Assembly (NCBI RefSeq): GCF_018143015.1
Contig: NC_054740.1
Coordinates: 40,714,680 to 40,778,679 of the forward strand
From: Lytechinus variegatus
Lineage: Eukaryota; Echinodermata; Echinoidea; Temnopleuroida; Toxopneustidae
DNA: 64,000 nt
Direction: 5' to 3'
Position numbers and translations under genes: made by a program
Shown: positions 25,188 through 36,299 of the stretch, in pieces
Layout: each line of letters opens with the position of its first letter
Position numbering within the stretch: position 1 is the stretch's first letter
The notes under the pieces: generated by a model
The model's input: the letters and a program-made list of their open reading frames with translations, nothing else
Database searches by the model: none
Told to the model about the DNA's origin: nothing

Positions 25188-25608
25188 ACATTCTGTTAAT
25201 GTAATGAAACGCAATTAAGTGAAGACTCTCTTTAATCAATGAGAGGATTGTAGACTGAGTAAAAAATAAAAGGCCCTTTCTAAAACAAACAAATCAAATA
25301 ATTGGAATGTAGCAATTATCATTACACTTTTAAGTTTGGAAAGAGAGCTGATTAAGAGCTGTAATATCCTTCACATGCACACACTGCGACAAAATAAACC
25401 CACCCCTGATCGTTGTTATTGTAAAGTTAAAATCAAGAAAACGACTGGGTGTCTACTCTATGCCCTCACGTCCAGTGAACACATGTACTGCACGCTTCGC
25501 ATCACACATACACACACGGAACACACAGACACCGCACTGCCTTAATTGACCAATCAGAGAACGGCTTAGAATGGAAACCCGTCGGTCGCTAGCCAGCAGT
25601 CAAAAGAA

Positions 25609-26043
25609 TGGGGAAAGTTCTGACACAATTCTTAGCGTGTGGGACTAGTGTCTCTCTCGCTCTCCTCAGTAGGCGGCACAGATATTTTTTTCTTAAATAA
25701 CGAGAATTTTCATCCTTCTATAACACACGTTATCCAATCATACGCAATATTAGAGTACAAAATTTATTTGTATTGATAAATAACTTACACTCACCTCTAA
25801 ATTATCCTCATATTGCAGAAAAAAAAACAGATTTTCAATGTCAACAACACAACGACGGGGACGCTGCGCTGCGATAAACAAATCATGGTATCTTTCAAAA
25901 AAAGAAAAAGCATGCGTGCATGCAGTGCATGCAGACACAATCCAATTCAATTGATTAATGAAGGACTGGGACGTGGGACCTGAACCTCCTGTCATTCCTG
26001 ACTTCACCTGAAGGGAATAAGTGTAAACTGCTGCCGTGCTAAG
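25609..26043. promoter_or_regulatory. Region upstream of Maf, possible STXBP4 5' exon
   Basis: This is the 435 bp between the foldback's right flank and the Maf ATG. A minus-strand donor-like site (TTTAGAG then GTGAGTGTAAG) occurs near 25797, downstream of moderately GC-richer sequence (25850-25880). It could be the donor of the noncoding first exon that STXBP4 needs. If so, the two genes share a promoter here and the foldback sits inside STXBP4's first intron. Speculative. Confidence 0.3.
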
Positions 26044-29000
26044 ATGTTGCAACCAATTTTATCAAACTTAGGAGGGAAGAGAATTGTTTTGGCTTCAGGC
26101 AGTCCAAGACGAAAAGATATTCTTGCCCGTATTGTGAGTAAAATTTAGATTAACGTTCGTTAGGCCCAGGCCAGGGGCAGGGTGACCAGGCAGATTTAAC
26201 AAATGAAATATGGGACAATTGAAAATTTAAAGATCAACAAAGAAGGCTATAGTGTCACAGTGTTAGACTTGAATTGTGAAAAAAATATAAAGAATTGAAA
26301 GGGATCAGGGAGGGTGAACGAAAGAATGAAGGAGAGAAAGGAAAGACGAAAGAAAAGAGAAAAAAGGTTTCCGTCACTCTTTGAAATGAATATAGAAAGA
26401 AAGGAAGGAAAGATGAATAAATGTGTGAAAGACAAAATAAAAGAGAGAAAGGAAAAAAAGGAGGAGGAAAGAAAAATGTTTCCTTCATTCTTTGAAAGCC
26501 AACGAAGAAAGAAGAAAACGGAGGAAAGAAGGAAGAGAATTAAAAATAAGGGAAAAGAATTAGAAGGAAAAAAAAGAATGAAAGAAAGGAGGAGAGAGGG
26601 AGGGAAGAATGAAGGGAGGAGCGGAATGAATAAAGAAAATAATGGAAGGAGAGAAAGAGCTAAAAGAAAAGGGAGACTGAGCACGAGAGAAGGAAGAAAG
26701 AAAGAAGAGTTTAAGGGGGGTGATTTGGGAAATGGTACTGGTATAGCCTTGGGCCAGTTGCATGAAAGGGTCTTTGGTAGAACCGTTCTACGTAAGAACG
26801 AGATATCGCTTAACTGTTTCACAAAGCCAATTTGGGCAATACGAATAATGGTCCTTAGAAAGACACCTCCAGACATGTCCTACGTAGGCATGATCTTCTT
26901 TGCACACTGCCCGCCACCGTCAGCATGGAGAGAATATGCGTTTACGGCAAGCCACACTGACATATTATTACCATTATCACCTTTAAACTTTTTTTTTGGG
27001 GGGGGGGGTCATTTGAGTGCAATCTGATGCATTTTATCTGGGATGGCACAAAGTTATCTTTTGTGGGGTATAATTTCACGTCGTCTTGCGCAACAAGACG
27101 ACCCAAAACAGATGTCATTTTAACTTCTCTAACTTTAATCTAGGCCCAAATAATTTTTTGAATGTTTTCTTTATTCTCCCTCCTGTCTTTTCCTCACCCC
27201 TTTTCCAGTTGTTTTTTTTTTAATAAACTTGAAATATTGCAATGGGCAGCAATCTCTCTCATTAGATAAACAACATGAAAAACAAATTTTTTTAAAAGAA
27301 ATTATGACTGGTAAAAAATGTGTTTGATGTTCAGCAACAAAAAGAAGAAAAAAACACGATACAAATCTAAGTTGTTACTAAACATGCAAAATCATTTATT
27401 TATTTTGTATTTTATTTTTATATTAAATTGCAATTATTACTTTTTTTGCTGAGATTAATTTTAATCAATGAAAATTGATTGATGGATTTGTGCTAACTTG
27501 AGATGATGAATGAAACATAAAAATCTGTACAGCAGTAACAAAATAGCTAATTGAATTTAAGATATAGATTAGGCCTAATAGCTTACGAATCCATCACAAT
27601 CATTACAAATGAAGATAAGTTCATAGTATCAATACAAGAAAAGTTTATGGAAAGTCCACACAAAGAGGCGCATTTGAATCATAGGGTAGGCCCTATCAGT
27701 CCCTATGTCATATTAAAGCAATAGTGTAGTCTCGACTCCTTAATCCCAAAATGCTGGACATATATATTTTTTATATTCTTAAAACTTATATTCTTATATA
27801 AACTTCCATAAAGTTATCAATTTTAAATATGACCAGTGTGTATAATATCGTTGTCATTTTCAGCATTGTTCATTGCGGATTGATTTTACACATTTTTATC
27901 AATATTGCAAAGCACTACGTACTTTACCTACTTGGAAATGTTTGCAGCAATTTTCATATGTTGCTTGTCTTCGATCATCATGCAAATGTATGTTTATTCT
28001 CTAAACACATTGTATTTCTTGCATGATATCTGACAAATAAAATAAATAAATTAGATTTTTCACACGCAGCCTTTCATATTTTCCTTTTTAGTGTCAAACA
28101 ATCAGACACATTGATCTTGTATACTCCATTCAAAACCTATTTTTACCTCAACAAATAACATTTAACTCATAATATGCAAAATCATCATTATAAATAAGTA
28201 TTCTATAAAAAAAATCAGAATATTGAACTAATACAATGTCGAAATTGCTTAGTTAATCCAATTTTTATTTCGGACAAGGGTCTCTTTCGTTCAAATATCA
28301 ATAGGTGTCTCTAAAGGACACCATGTTCTAAATAAGGGAAATTCATGGAAATTTCGATTTTATCCAATTATGTTTGTGAATCTTTAAATATTTTTTCTCT
28401 TTTTACCTCATAAAGTAAGCTCCATACATCAATTCTACGATCAGTAATGAATAAAACATTATTTGATTTCCATTTAGTGAAATATATGATTTTATGAAAA
28501 GTCGTCATTCTGAAATAAAACGTTCAGGTGGCGATGAAGACTAAATATTTTTCTGATACTATCGATATCAAACGATGTCACGGACTTAGAAGACAAACTT
28601 GCCTTCGTGAAACGGAAAGCGCTGATTTGTCGCCAATCTTCCTATCTCAGAAGAATGGTCCTAGGACGTTCCTATGTATCGCTCATCTCATCGTGCAACA
28701 GGCCCTTACTCTCCCTGGCACTTGATTGCAGCCTTAGTAACTCTTTTAGAGTAGAAATTGATTTGAAGTGATTTGTTTTTGTTTTTTGCTCAGTGTTGGA
28801 TTTTTCTTGCTCTCACAATTGAATAAATGATGGGCCTTCTCTTGGCTGCAGCAACCCGAACAAGTATGCATGCTGTGTTCGGGCTGCACATAGCAATATT
28901 CCGACTAACCAGGTGAAATAAAAGGAAGGTGTTGGAATAAAAGTTCAACAACAACCTTATTTTGTTTTTAAAGATATATAATAAAAGAAATCTACTTATA

Positions 29001-29770
29001 GTATACTCCCGAATCAAGCCGGGACATAAGTGGTCCTTAAAACGTTGAGTGGTTCCACCCAGGATGTCACCACTGAATGAAGAGGTAATGTCCCCAGGGG
29101 CAGTCGGCAGGGCAGTTGGGCTACAGGCCTTCTTGAGAGTTAATGTTAATTTATCAACACTAAAGAGGCAAGACCAACTGAAGTGCATTATTCAGTTATA
29201 TGTAGACTCGATATTAAATAAAATGTTACTATCATTTTGTTTCAGAACATCGATGTGAAGATGGGTAGTTCCCCTGATAATTTTTTTTAAAAGATTTGGT
29301 AAGCTACACAACACAAATCATGACACAGCCGGTGTAAATCCGTATCCCCATATATATTATACGCACTGAGTAACAGGATGGGTGTACTTTTTCATTAATG
29401 TATATTTTTTTATCTTTGCAGGGTTTGACCTTTGAAGTTATTCCATCGACATTTGAAGAGAATCTTGATAAAAGTTTGTTTACCCCTGAAGAATATGTTC
29501 AGGAGACTGCGAAAGGGAAGGCTCTGGAGGTTGCTGAAAGGTTAAAAGGGGTAAGTATATTTATTTGGTATTGTAGGAATTATATAAAATAATAAGTAAT
29601 GATAATAATGATGATGTTTTTTTTATTTTGATATTATTGTGTTATTAGTATTATTACTGTCATGATTATCATTGATATTACTATTGCTATTTTTATTATT
29701 ATTATTGTTTTTGTTAGTAGTAGTAGTGGTGGTGGTGGTGGTGGTGGTGGTGGTGGTGGTGGTGGTGGTG

Positions 29771-29863
<93 letters not shown>

Positions 29864-29865
29864 AG

Positions 29866-29920
<55 letters not shown>

Positions 29921-32900
29921 AAGTAGCAGTAGTAGTAGTTGTAGTAGTAGTAGAATGCTATCTAGTAGTAGTAGAATGCTATCTAGTAGTAGTAGTAGTA
30001 TAGTAGAAGTAGTAGTAGGATAGTAGTAGTAGTAATAGTAGTAGTAGTAGTAGTAATAGTAGTAATAGTAGTAGTCTTTATTATTCTTAATATAATTATG
30101 ATAATTAGAATTTAGAATTGCAATTATGATAAACTCTATATTTCAAGTTCATTTTCTTTTCATCAGAATAGATGTACTGTATTTTTTTTTATTTGAAATA
30201 TTTTCAGCCTTCAATGCCAGACCTGATTATTGGAGCTGACACAGTGGTGGTAAGTCAATATTACAATTTAAACCGCAGATAGAAGCTCAACCTGGTTGGC
30301 TTTTCAAAAAGCTGTTTGTAAGCTACAAGATACTTTATGAGTGACTGTTGATCCTATCTTAGGAGCTGAATCCATACCAATAAAATTTTGGTGAACGTGG
30401 TTTACCTCAAGAAAGGATCACCAGTCATTCAATAAAGTCGCTCGTATCTTCTGAACAGCTTCATGAAACATCCACCAGTATTATTGTAAGTGTAATATAC
30501 TGGGGTAAGACCGGGCGTCCTTGATGAAACGGTACAAACCTGGGGGCTGTTTCATAAAGCTGTTTGTAAGTTAAGAATGACTCCAAAAACGACGGATGAT
30601 CCTTTTTGTGTGGTAAATGATATTCACCGTTAAATTTCATTGGTGATTATTTAGCGCATAAGAAAGGTTCACCAGTCATTCTTAAAGTCGCTCTCAGCTT
30701 ACGAACAGCTTTATGAAACGCCCGCCTGCTATAGCAAATACCTACATGATATAGAAGTACCACCTGTCTATAAAGACAACAGGTTTGGTTTGCTTTGAAT
30801 TATTTCCCCCATGGAAACATGCATAAGAATTCACAGGACCCTGTCCTTAAAGGTCAAGTCCACCCAAGAAAAATGTTAATTGAATGAATAGAGAAAAATC
30901 AAACGAGCATTTAACGCTGAAAATTGCATTAAAATCGGTTGTGCAATAAGAAAGTTTTTACATATTTAAGTTTCGCTTATTTTTCACAAACTCATGCACA
31001 ACTCAGTGACATGCAAATGAGTGAGTCGATGATGTCCATCACTCACTATTTTGTTTTTTATTGTTTGAATTATACAATATTTTGTTGTTTTTTTTTCCAT
31101 ACTTGACAATAAGGATCAACTTGACTGAACCATTAATGCTCATTTCACATGTTTAGGGAGGAATTAATCATTGTTTCACTTGACAATTAGGAGAAAATAT
31201 AATTATTTCATATAATAAAATACAAAAGAAATCGTGAGTGGATGACGTCATCTGTCTCCTCATTTGCATACCGACCAGGATGTGCTTAATTTTAACTGTT
31301 GTGTGAAATTAAGCGAAACTTTAAAATAGTCATAAATTTCTTATTTTACATCTGATTTTGATGAAACTTTCAGTGTTATGCTTGTTAGATTTTTCTTTTT
31401 ATTCCAATAAACTTTTTGTTGGGCTGGACTTTAAGGACAGGGTCCTGTGAATTCTTATGCATGATTCCATGGAGGAAATAATTCCAAGCAAACCAAACCT
31501 GTGGTCATTATAGATAGGTGGTACTTCTATAGCAGGCGGGCATTTTATAAAGCTGTTTGTAAGCTGAGGGCGACTTTAAGAATGACTGGTGATCCTTTCT
31601 TATGCGCTAAATAATCACCAATGAAATTTAATGGTGAATATCATTTACCACAAAAAACGATCACCAGTCGTTTTTGGAGTCATTCTTAATTTAAGGACCA
31701 CCTGCATGCTCAAAAAAAACACTTTACTTGTGTCCCTCGGGAGGTCTTACAGGAAAATGAAGGAGTGATTGATATTGTTATTTATGCTAGTTTTCTTTAT
31801 AATGATCCAGAAGGGTAATAATTCTTCATTACATATTGAATTTCAATTTATTTGATTATCAATTTCCTCATAATTTAGATAGGAATAACCATCATTTCTG
31901 GGGATTTATTTAACAATTTCTGACACTTTACTATCGTCCCCATTCATGTATTGGTGAGTGGACCCAACATAGTAAAATGTACAGAGACTGAAGCTTTTGG
32001 TCTACTCATATTGGTACTTTAGGTCTCCAAGCAAATGGGCCATATTTTATCTCTTTGCCCCATCTGCAAGGGATCTCTTGGTATTATATAATATTTCCTA
32101 TTTTTCAGAAATAATATCATGTTCTCTCTGATATTGAATGTCCAGAATAAATGGGATGAAATTAGAATGCTGATTTTTTTTTTACAGAAAAGTTGCTTCA
32201 TGAAAAATACTCACTCTTGTCCTTGGATTTTGAATACATATAATGATTATTTGTATAAATAATATTTCATCAATATTTGATTTATTTATATAGGCTCTTG
32301 GAAATAAGATTCTTGAAAAGCCTCAAAGTGAAAAGGGTGCCATTGAAATGCTTACGGAGCTGAGTGGATCAACGCACAAAGTTCATACAGGCATGATACT
32401 GATAAAACAATGTAGGTCAAGAAATACATTGGCCCGAATTTACAAAGGTGGTTTTGAAAACCCACTGTTGAATCCATGGTTTATGCAGATTTCCTGTATA
32501 AATTGCACTTAATTTAGCGTGTATCGGGCGCGTGTATAAACAATGTCCAATGCTGATGCGCGCTTTTGTCACAGTGCGCCAAATTGACGCCTGTTACCAT
32601 AGTTAGATATGCTATATTATTCATGAGTCTACCGTTTGAAGAGTGGACTCATGAATGAAATAGCGTGGATATCCACGGTAACAGGCATCAATTTGTGACA
32701 AAAGCGCGCATCAGCATTGGACATATTAGATATACACGGTTATCCACCTTTGTGGATTCGGGCCAATGTCTTCAGTTTCTGAGTTCCTTTCTCCTTGCCT
32801 CTTCCTCTTCTCATCCTAATTTTCCTTCCTCTTTGTCTTTTTCCTTCTCACCTTTTATCTTCCCCTCCATTCTTTGTGCTTACTTCTCTCTGGTTTCCTC

Positions 32901-34880
32901 ATCTTCTCCTCCTATTCCTTCTCCTCGTCACTCTCCTTCCTTCTTCCTCTTCTTCTCCATCCTTCTTTCTATTCTCCTACTCTTTCTTCCTCCCCTTAAT
33001 TCCTCTTTTTTCCCATCTTTATTTTTTTTCTCTCTCTCTTTTACCTTTCCTTTTGTATTCCTGTTAATCTACTCTATACTCTTTGCTGTATTTATTTCCT
33101 GTTTCTCCGTAAACATTGAAGAAATGTACTTCCCATTTCATATTTTGAATAACTCTCTGATTTATTTGATTGTTAGATTCTGTATATTTTACTTGATTTG
33201 TTCTATAATGTAAAATCACATGTTTTATTCTTAAAAACATCTGCAACACACCCTAAATATGAAAAAGACAAAAGTGAACATGAAATGATTCTAGATTCTT
33301 CCCTATCCATCCCATACCTGATCAAAATCAGGAAAAATTGTGTTTCTTATTTTCGAGGCCTACTTTTCAGGAATTACTGCCTAAATCTGCAACATTGGAT
33401 AGGCTTTACATTAGGGGAGACCGGGGTTAGTTGAAACATTGTAATTTTCTTTAACGCCTGTAAAATAAATTTATGCAATACTGCACTCAATTTATTGCTA
33501 TTAATAATACAACATTGTTGACTTATTATTGCAATAAATTGAGGGCAGTATTGCATAAATTTATTTTACAGGCGTTAAAGAAAATTACAATGTTTCAACT
33601 TACCCCATGTTCCAACTAACCCCGGTCTCCCCTACACTGAATGGGGATTTTCCAGGGGTGAAATCACCCCTTGCCCCCGTTTATTTTTTCCCCTGATTAA
33701 AGTGTATTTATTCCAGTAATCGACTCACAAGTTAAACATTGTATTTGTGCCCTGGTAGCAAGATGTTATATGTAGCATTTTGATTTTCGTTTTTACTTTA
33801 CCAGGTGATGGGGAATTGACCACAGTTAAATTCTTTGAGACAACCGAAGTCATGTTTGCTGAGCTTACACCAGATATTGTCAGAGGATATGTGGCTACAG
33901 GAGAACCAATGTAAGTTTGGTGGTTCCTTGACATTTGCTCTGGCGACAATTGCTCCAATGGAAAATCTGCTCGTTATTCAGCCAGATGTAAAATCTACCG
34001 GTAGCCTCCAAATTCTAAATAAACCCTAATCCTTGTCTTAATTACATTATTCTGCACCAGAAACTCTCTTGCAATCCTAGCTCTAACCCTATGCCCTCTG
34101 AGATATTAAGACATGAGCAAATGTAGCAGGAGCATATGTCGTCGATTGGTCTACCCACTTTGTCCATTTTCCATTTGGTCTTATCCCACATGGTTTAATC
34201 TTTATAGTTCATCTACTCTTACACCCAATTTGCCTACCAACCATTTGGTCTAATTGCTATTTAGCCCATTTACCATTTTGTCTAATAGTCTGTATGGCTA
34301 GACAAACTGTTTCTGAACAAAATTTCCATTTGACGCAGTGAAAAATTAATAGTAGTGTGTAGTAGTAGCAGCAACAGTGGTAGTAGTATTGGTAGTAGTA
34401 GTCCATGTATATCATGGACGGATCCATGGTTTTCAAAAGGGGGAATATGACAAGCAAAAAAAAAGGTTCTCACTTGTGTACGAACAGCATATCCCATAAA
34501 AATATTTGCTGTGACTATGAAGGAAATATGAAGGACATATTTACATTATAAATGTTGACTACGACTCTCAAGGGGGGGGGGGGGGCATGGGCTGGAAATC
34601 CCCCCTTAGATCCGCCACTAATGTATATGACGGTAGAAGAAAACAATGGAACCAAATTTATCAAATCATCTTAAATTTCCCTCGAGTACATGTCAGCTTG
34701 AACTGATGATCTTATTATCGTATTGTTGTAATCATTCACAGGGATAAAGCAGGAGGCTATGGGATCCAGGCAATAGGGGGAACGCTGGTGAAAGGCATCA
34801 TGGGAGATTATTTCAACGTGATGGGATTCCCGCTTCATCACTTCTGCTGTAAGATGCTTGAACTCTTCGGGAAAAGCTGA
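26044..34880 (+). CDS. Maf-family nucleotide pyrophosphatase (ASMTL N-terminal type), six exons
   Basis: Exons 26044-26133, 29422-29550, 30208-30249, 32294-32411, 33805-33910 and 34742-34880 (TGA at 34878) give 207 residues with consistent phases; exon 3 is only 42 nt. Maf signatures appear in order: [13 protein letters not shown] (N-terminal S-x-R-R loop), [19 protein letters not shown] (catalytic Asp region), [37 protein letters not shown], and a [15 protein letters not shown] tail. Family members hydrolyse dTTP, UTP and modified NTPs to monophosphates, as cytosolic house-cleaning enzymes. The sequence tracks the N-terminal half of human ASMTL, but a stop directly follows the Maf domain, so no O-methyltransferase half is fused. 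The start has an in-frame stop shortly upstream and no earlier ATG. The exon 1-exon 2 intron is 3.3 kb and intron 2 carries a long trinucleotide repeat. ASMTL orthology is inferred; enzyme family is secure. Confidence 0.93.
26134..29421. other. Maf intron 1
   Basis: Contains a polypurine tract (26283-26720), a degraded hairpin-MITE remnant (about 26753-26886, GTTTCACAAAGCC) and a T/G-run (26990-27009). The rest is AT-rich, with no genes seen on either strand. Confidence 0.6.
26283..26720. repeat. Polypurine tract, about 440 bp
   Basis: Almost exclusively A and G on the plus strand (GAAAGA, GGAGGAAAG). Long Lys/Glu-rich and, on the other strand, Phe/Ser-rich frames are composition artefacts. 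Confidence 0.8.
29724..30080. repeat. Trinucleotide microsatellite (GGT)n(AGT)n
   Basis: A run of GGT units, then a long run of AGT units with scattered variants, about 350 bp in total, in intron 2 of the Maf gene. It is about 130 bp upstream of the 42-nt exon 3. Confidence 0.95.
30295..30478. mobile_element. Hairpin MITE, GGTGGGTGTTTCATAAAGC family, degenerate
   Basis: Ends resemble TTTCAAAAAGCTGTTTGTAAG and CTTCATGAAACATCCACC. It lies immediately after Maf exon 3. Confidence 0.5.
30569..31692. repeat. 1.1-kb nested palindrome in Maf intron 3
   Basis: The two halves are imperfect inverse copies over about 550 bp each. From outside in: a complete hairpin MITE (30543-30726) mirrored by its inverse (31527-31692); a spacer layer with CAAACCTGT and CACAGGACCCTGTCCTTAA mirrored on the other side; and a central palindromic element (30846-31434). 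The innermost element also occurs alone at 41641-42201. Confidence 0.8.
30846..31434. mobile_element. Palindromic MITE, AAAGGTCAAGTCCACCC family
   Basis: Ends TTAAAGGTCAAGTCCACCC and GGGCTGGACTTTAAGG, with subterminal blocks (ATAAGAAAGTTT..., GTTTCGCTTA) mirrored. Full-length relative at 41641-42201. Confidence 0.7.
32429..32766. mobile_element. Hairpin MITE, TTGGCCCGAATTTACAAAGG family
   Basis: TTGGCCCGAATTTACAAAGG and CCTTTGTGGATTCGGGCCAA form the ends, and inner blocks (CATTGGACAT, GCGCGCATCAGCATTGG) are mirrored. It starts 18 bp after the donor of Maf exon 4. Confidence 0.75.
32785..33065. repeat. Polypyrimidine tract (TTCCTC-rich)
   Basis: Almost only T and C on the plus strand, in Maf intron 4. 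The Ser/Phe/Leu-rich frames across it are not genes. Confidence 0.8.
33414..33632. mobile_element. TA-flanked hairpin MITE, GGGGAGACCGGGGTTAG family
   Basis: Ends GGGGAGACCGGGGTTAG and CTAACCCCGGTCTCCCC, TA on both sides, and arms nearly identical over about 90 bp (CTTTAACGCCTGTAAAATAA and its inverse). It is 170 bp before Maf exon 5. Confidence 0.8.
34413..34617. mobile_element. Short hAT-like MITE, GTGGCGGATCC type
   Basis: The right end TTAGATCCGCCACTAATG is inverse to a degenerate left end ATGGACGGATCCATGG. It holds a G-run and the GACAAGCAAAAAAAA block also seen at 14100 and 39590. In the last Maf intron. Confidence 0.55.
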
Positions 34881-36299
34881 TGTTACATCATGCCCATCAA
34901 TGCCATTTTTGGTCGCATGTCGTAAGGTGGTCCAATTTCGTGAACAGGGTAAAAATGGTCAAAAATTCTATTTTTTGATATGTTATAGCCATTACCATTC
35001 TCTAAATAATGGAAAAGTTTTAAGTCTCAAATACCTTTATTTTTCCTTAAAATGACTAATTAACAGCTAATTATTACATAGACGTCAATGTAAATGTGAA
35101 TTTTGAAATGTGTTTTTCTCAAATTGGACCTGCTGCACATAAAATGGTGACAAAAGTTTATGCAACATTGGATCACCCTAGTAAATTGTAGTTATAATCT
35201 TGAAACATCAATAATTAAATCTGTACCAAAAATCGAATAATTATCTATTATTGTATGCATATTAATTATACTAATTAACAGTATTTAATTTCACATTTTA
35301 CCCCTAAAATAAAAGTCACTGTATTTATATGCTTGGCAAAATGACAACATCATGGGTAGAAATGTTTGTTGCAATGATACACAACATTTGTACTAAAAAT
35401 TAAGATTACAAATTAGATAATTAATCAAATCTCTCCGGTTTACTAATTGATTAGGTTGCAGATCAGAGCTGACATACACATGTATTCCATTGCTGCATAT
35501 TTTCAAAATTGTCAAATTTTTATGACATTTAGTTGTTCCCTGCTTTAAAACGCCCAGAAATATGAGGATAACAGTCATATTACATATTATAGGAAGTTGT
35601 TAATTAGGTTTAATTAATATTTTATCATTTACCGCATCCACCGGCTCCGCCACCCCTATTACTTCAAACTTAATGTGCTATAGTTTTTGTTCCTGATATT
35701 GTATTGATCTAATTCATAGTAATATATTTAGCCTATAGTTCTAGCTTCAAAATGAGATATTACTCAATAAATTTGGTCAAGATGCTGTGATGTAGCAACA
35801 ATTTATCCATGGCACCGTGTGGAAAATTGTTCATACGCCACCCTTTTTTCATACCCAACTTATGAAATGCGACCTTTTGGTCGATCACAGGGCAAATTGT
35901 TGGCTATTCATTCAAATTTTAGAGAAACTCTGAATAAACAAAGAAAAAAGGTTTCTTTATAAAAGACACTTTTAATCCTCCTCTTGCATAAGTGCTGCCA
36001 TTACAGTTTTTTACCTGTTGATGAAGCAGGGGAACTGAGGATCCTACATCCAGAGCTAAACCTTATACAAGAAATACCCCATTATATGCCTTTTTCTAAA
36101 CTTCAGCCACAATACACGTGGTCTGCTAAATTCTGTGTAAAAATCATGAGAAGTCAAAAAATATCCAAACTTTGATTACACAGTATATTTCACATATTTC
36201 CTGGCCCCCTTTTCACGTTTCATGTTTCAATGGTACAGAAAATTATTGTTAGCAGATAATATTGAACTATTTGAGGACCAAAAGTGCTGTTAAAGGTAT

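Larger units (their letters stand above)
20016..25600. mobile_element. Foldback (TU-like) transposon with 1.75-kb inverted arms
   Basis: The outer ends ACTGCTGGCTAGCGACCGAC and its exact inverse are flanked by CAAAAGAA on both sides (20008-20015 and 25601-25608), a perfect 8-bp target duplication. Each arm has an outer unique domain of about 415 bp (20016-20436 and about 25188-25600), which matches its partner with only a handful of differences, then a subrepeat array. A 2-kb spacer (about 21770-23785) has no transposase. Sea urchins are known to carry foldback TU elements with long inverted repeats built from tandem subrepeats; the architecture matches, and sequence relationship could not be tested. 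It lies upstream of both STXBP4 and Maf. Confidence 0.88.

Noticed and set aside
26247-27027. 237-codon Lys/Glu-rich and 209-codon Phe/Ser-rich frames
   Set aside because: Composition artefacts of a polypurine tract; no homology, and the region is Maf intron 1.
29662-30003. Open frame of poly-Gly, poly-Ser and poly-Val
   Set aside because: Direct reading of the (GGT)n(AGT)n microsatellite inside an intron.
32665-33213. 182-codon Ser/Phe/Leu-rich frame
   Set aside because: Covers a hairpin MITE end and a polypyrimidine tract in Maf intron 4.
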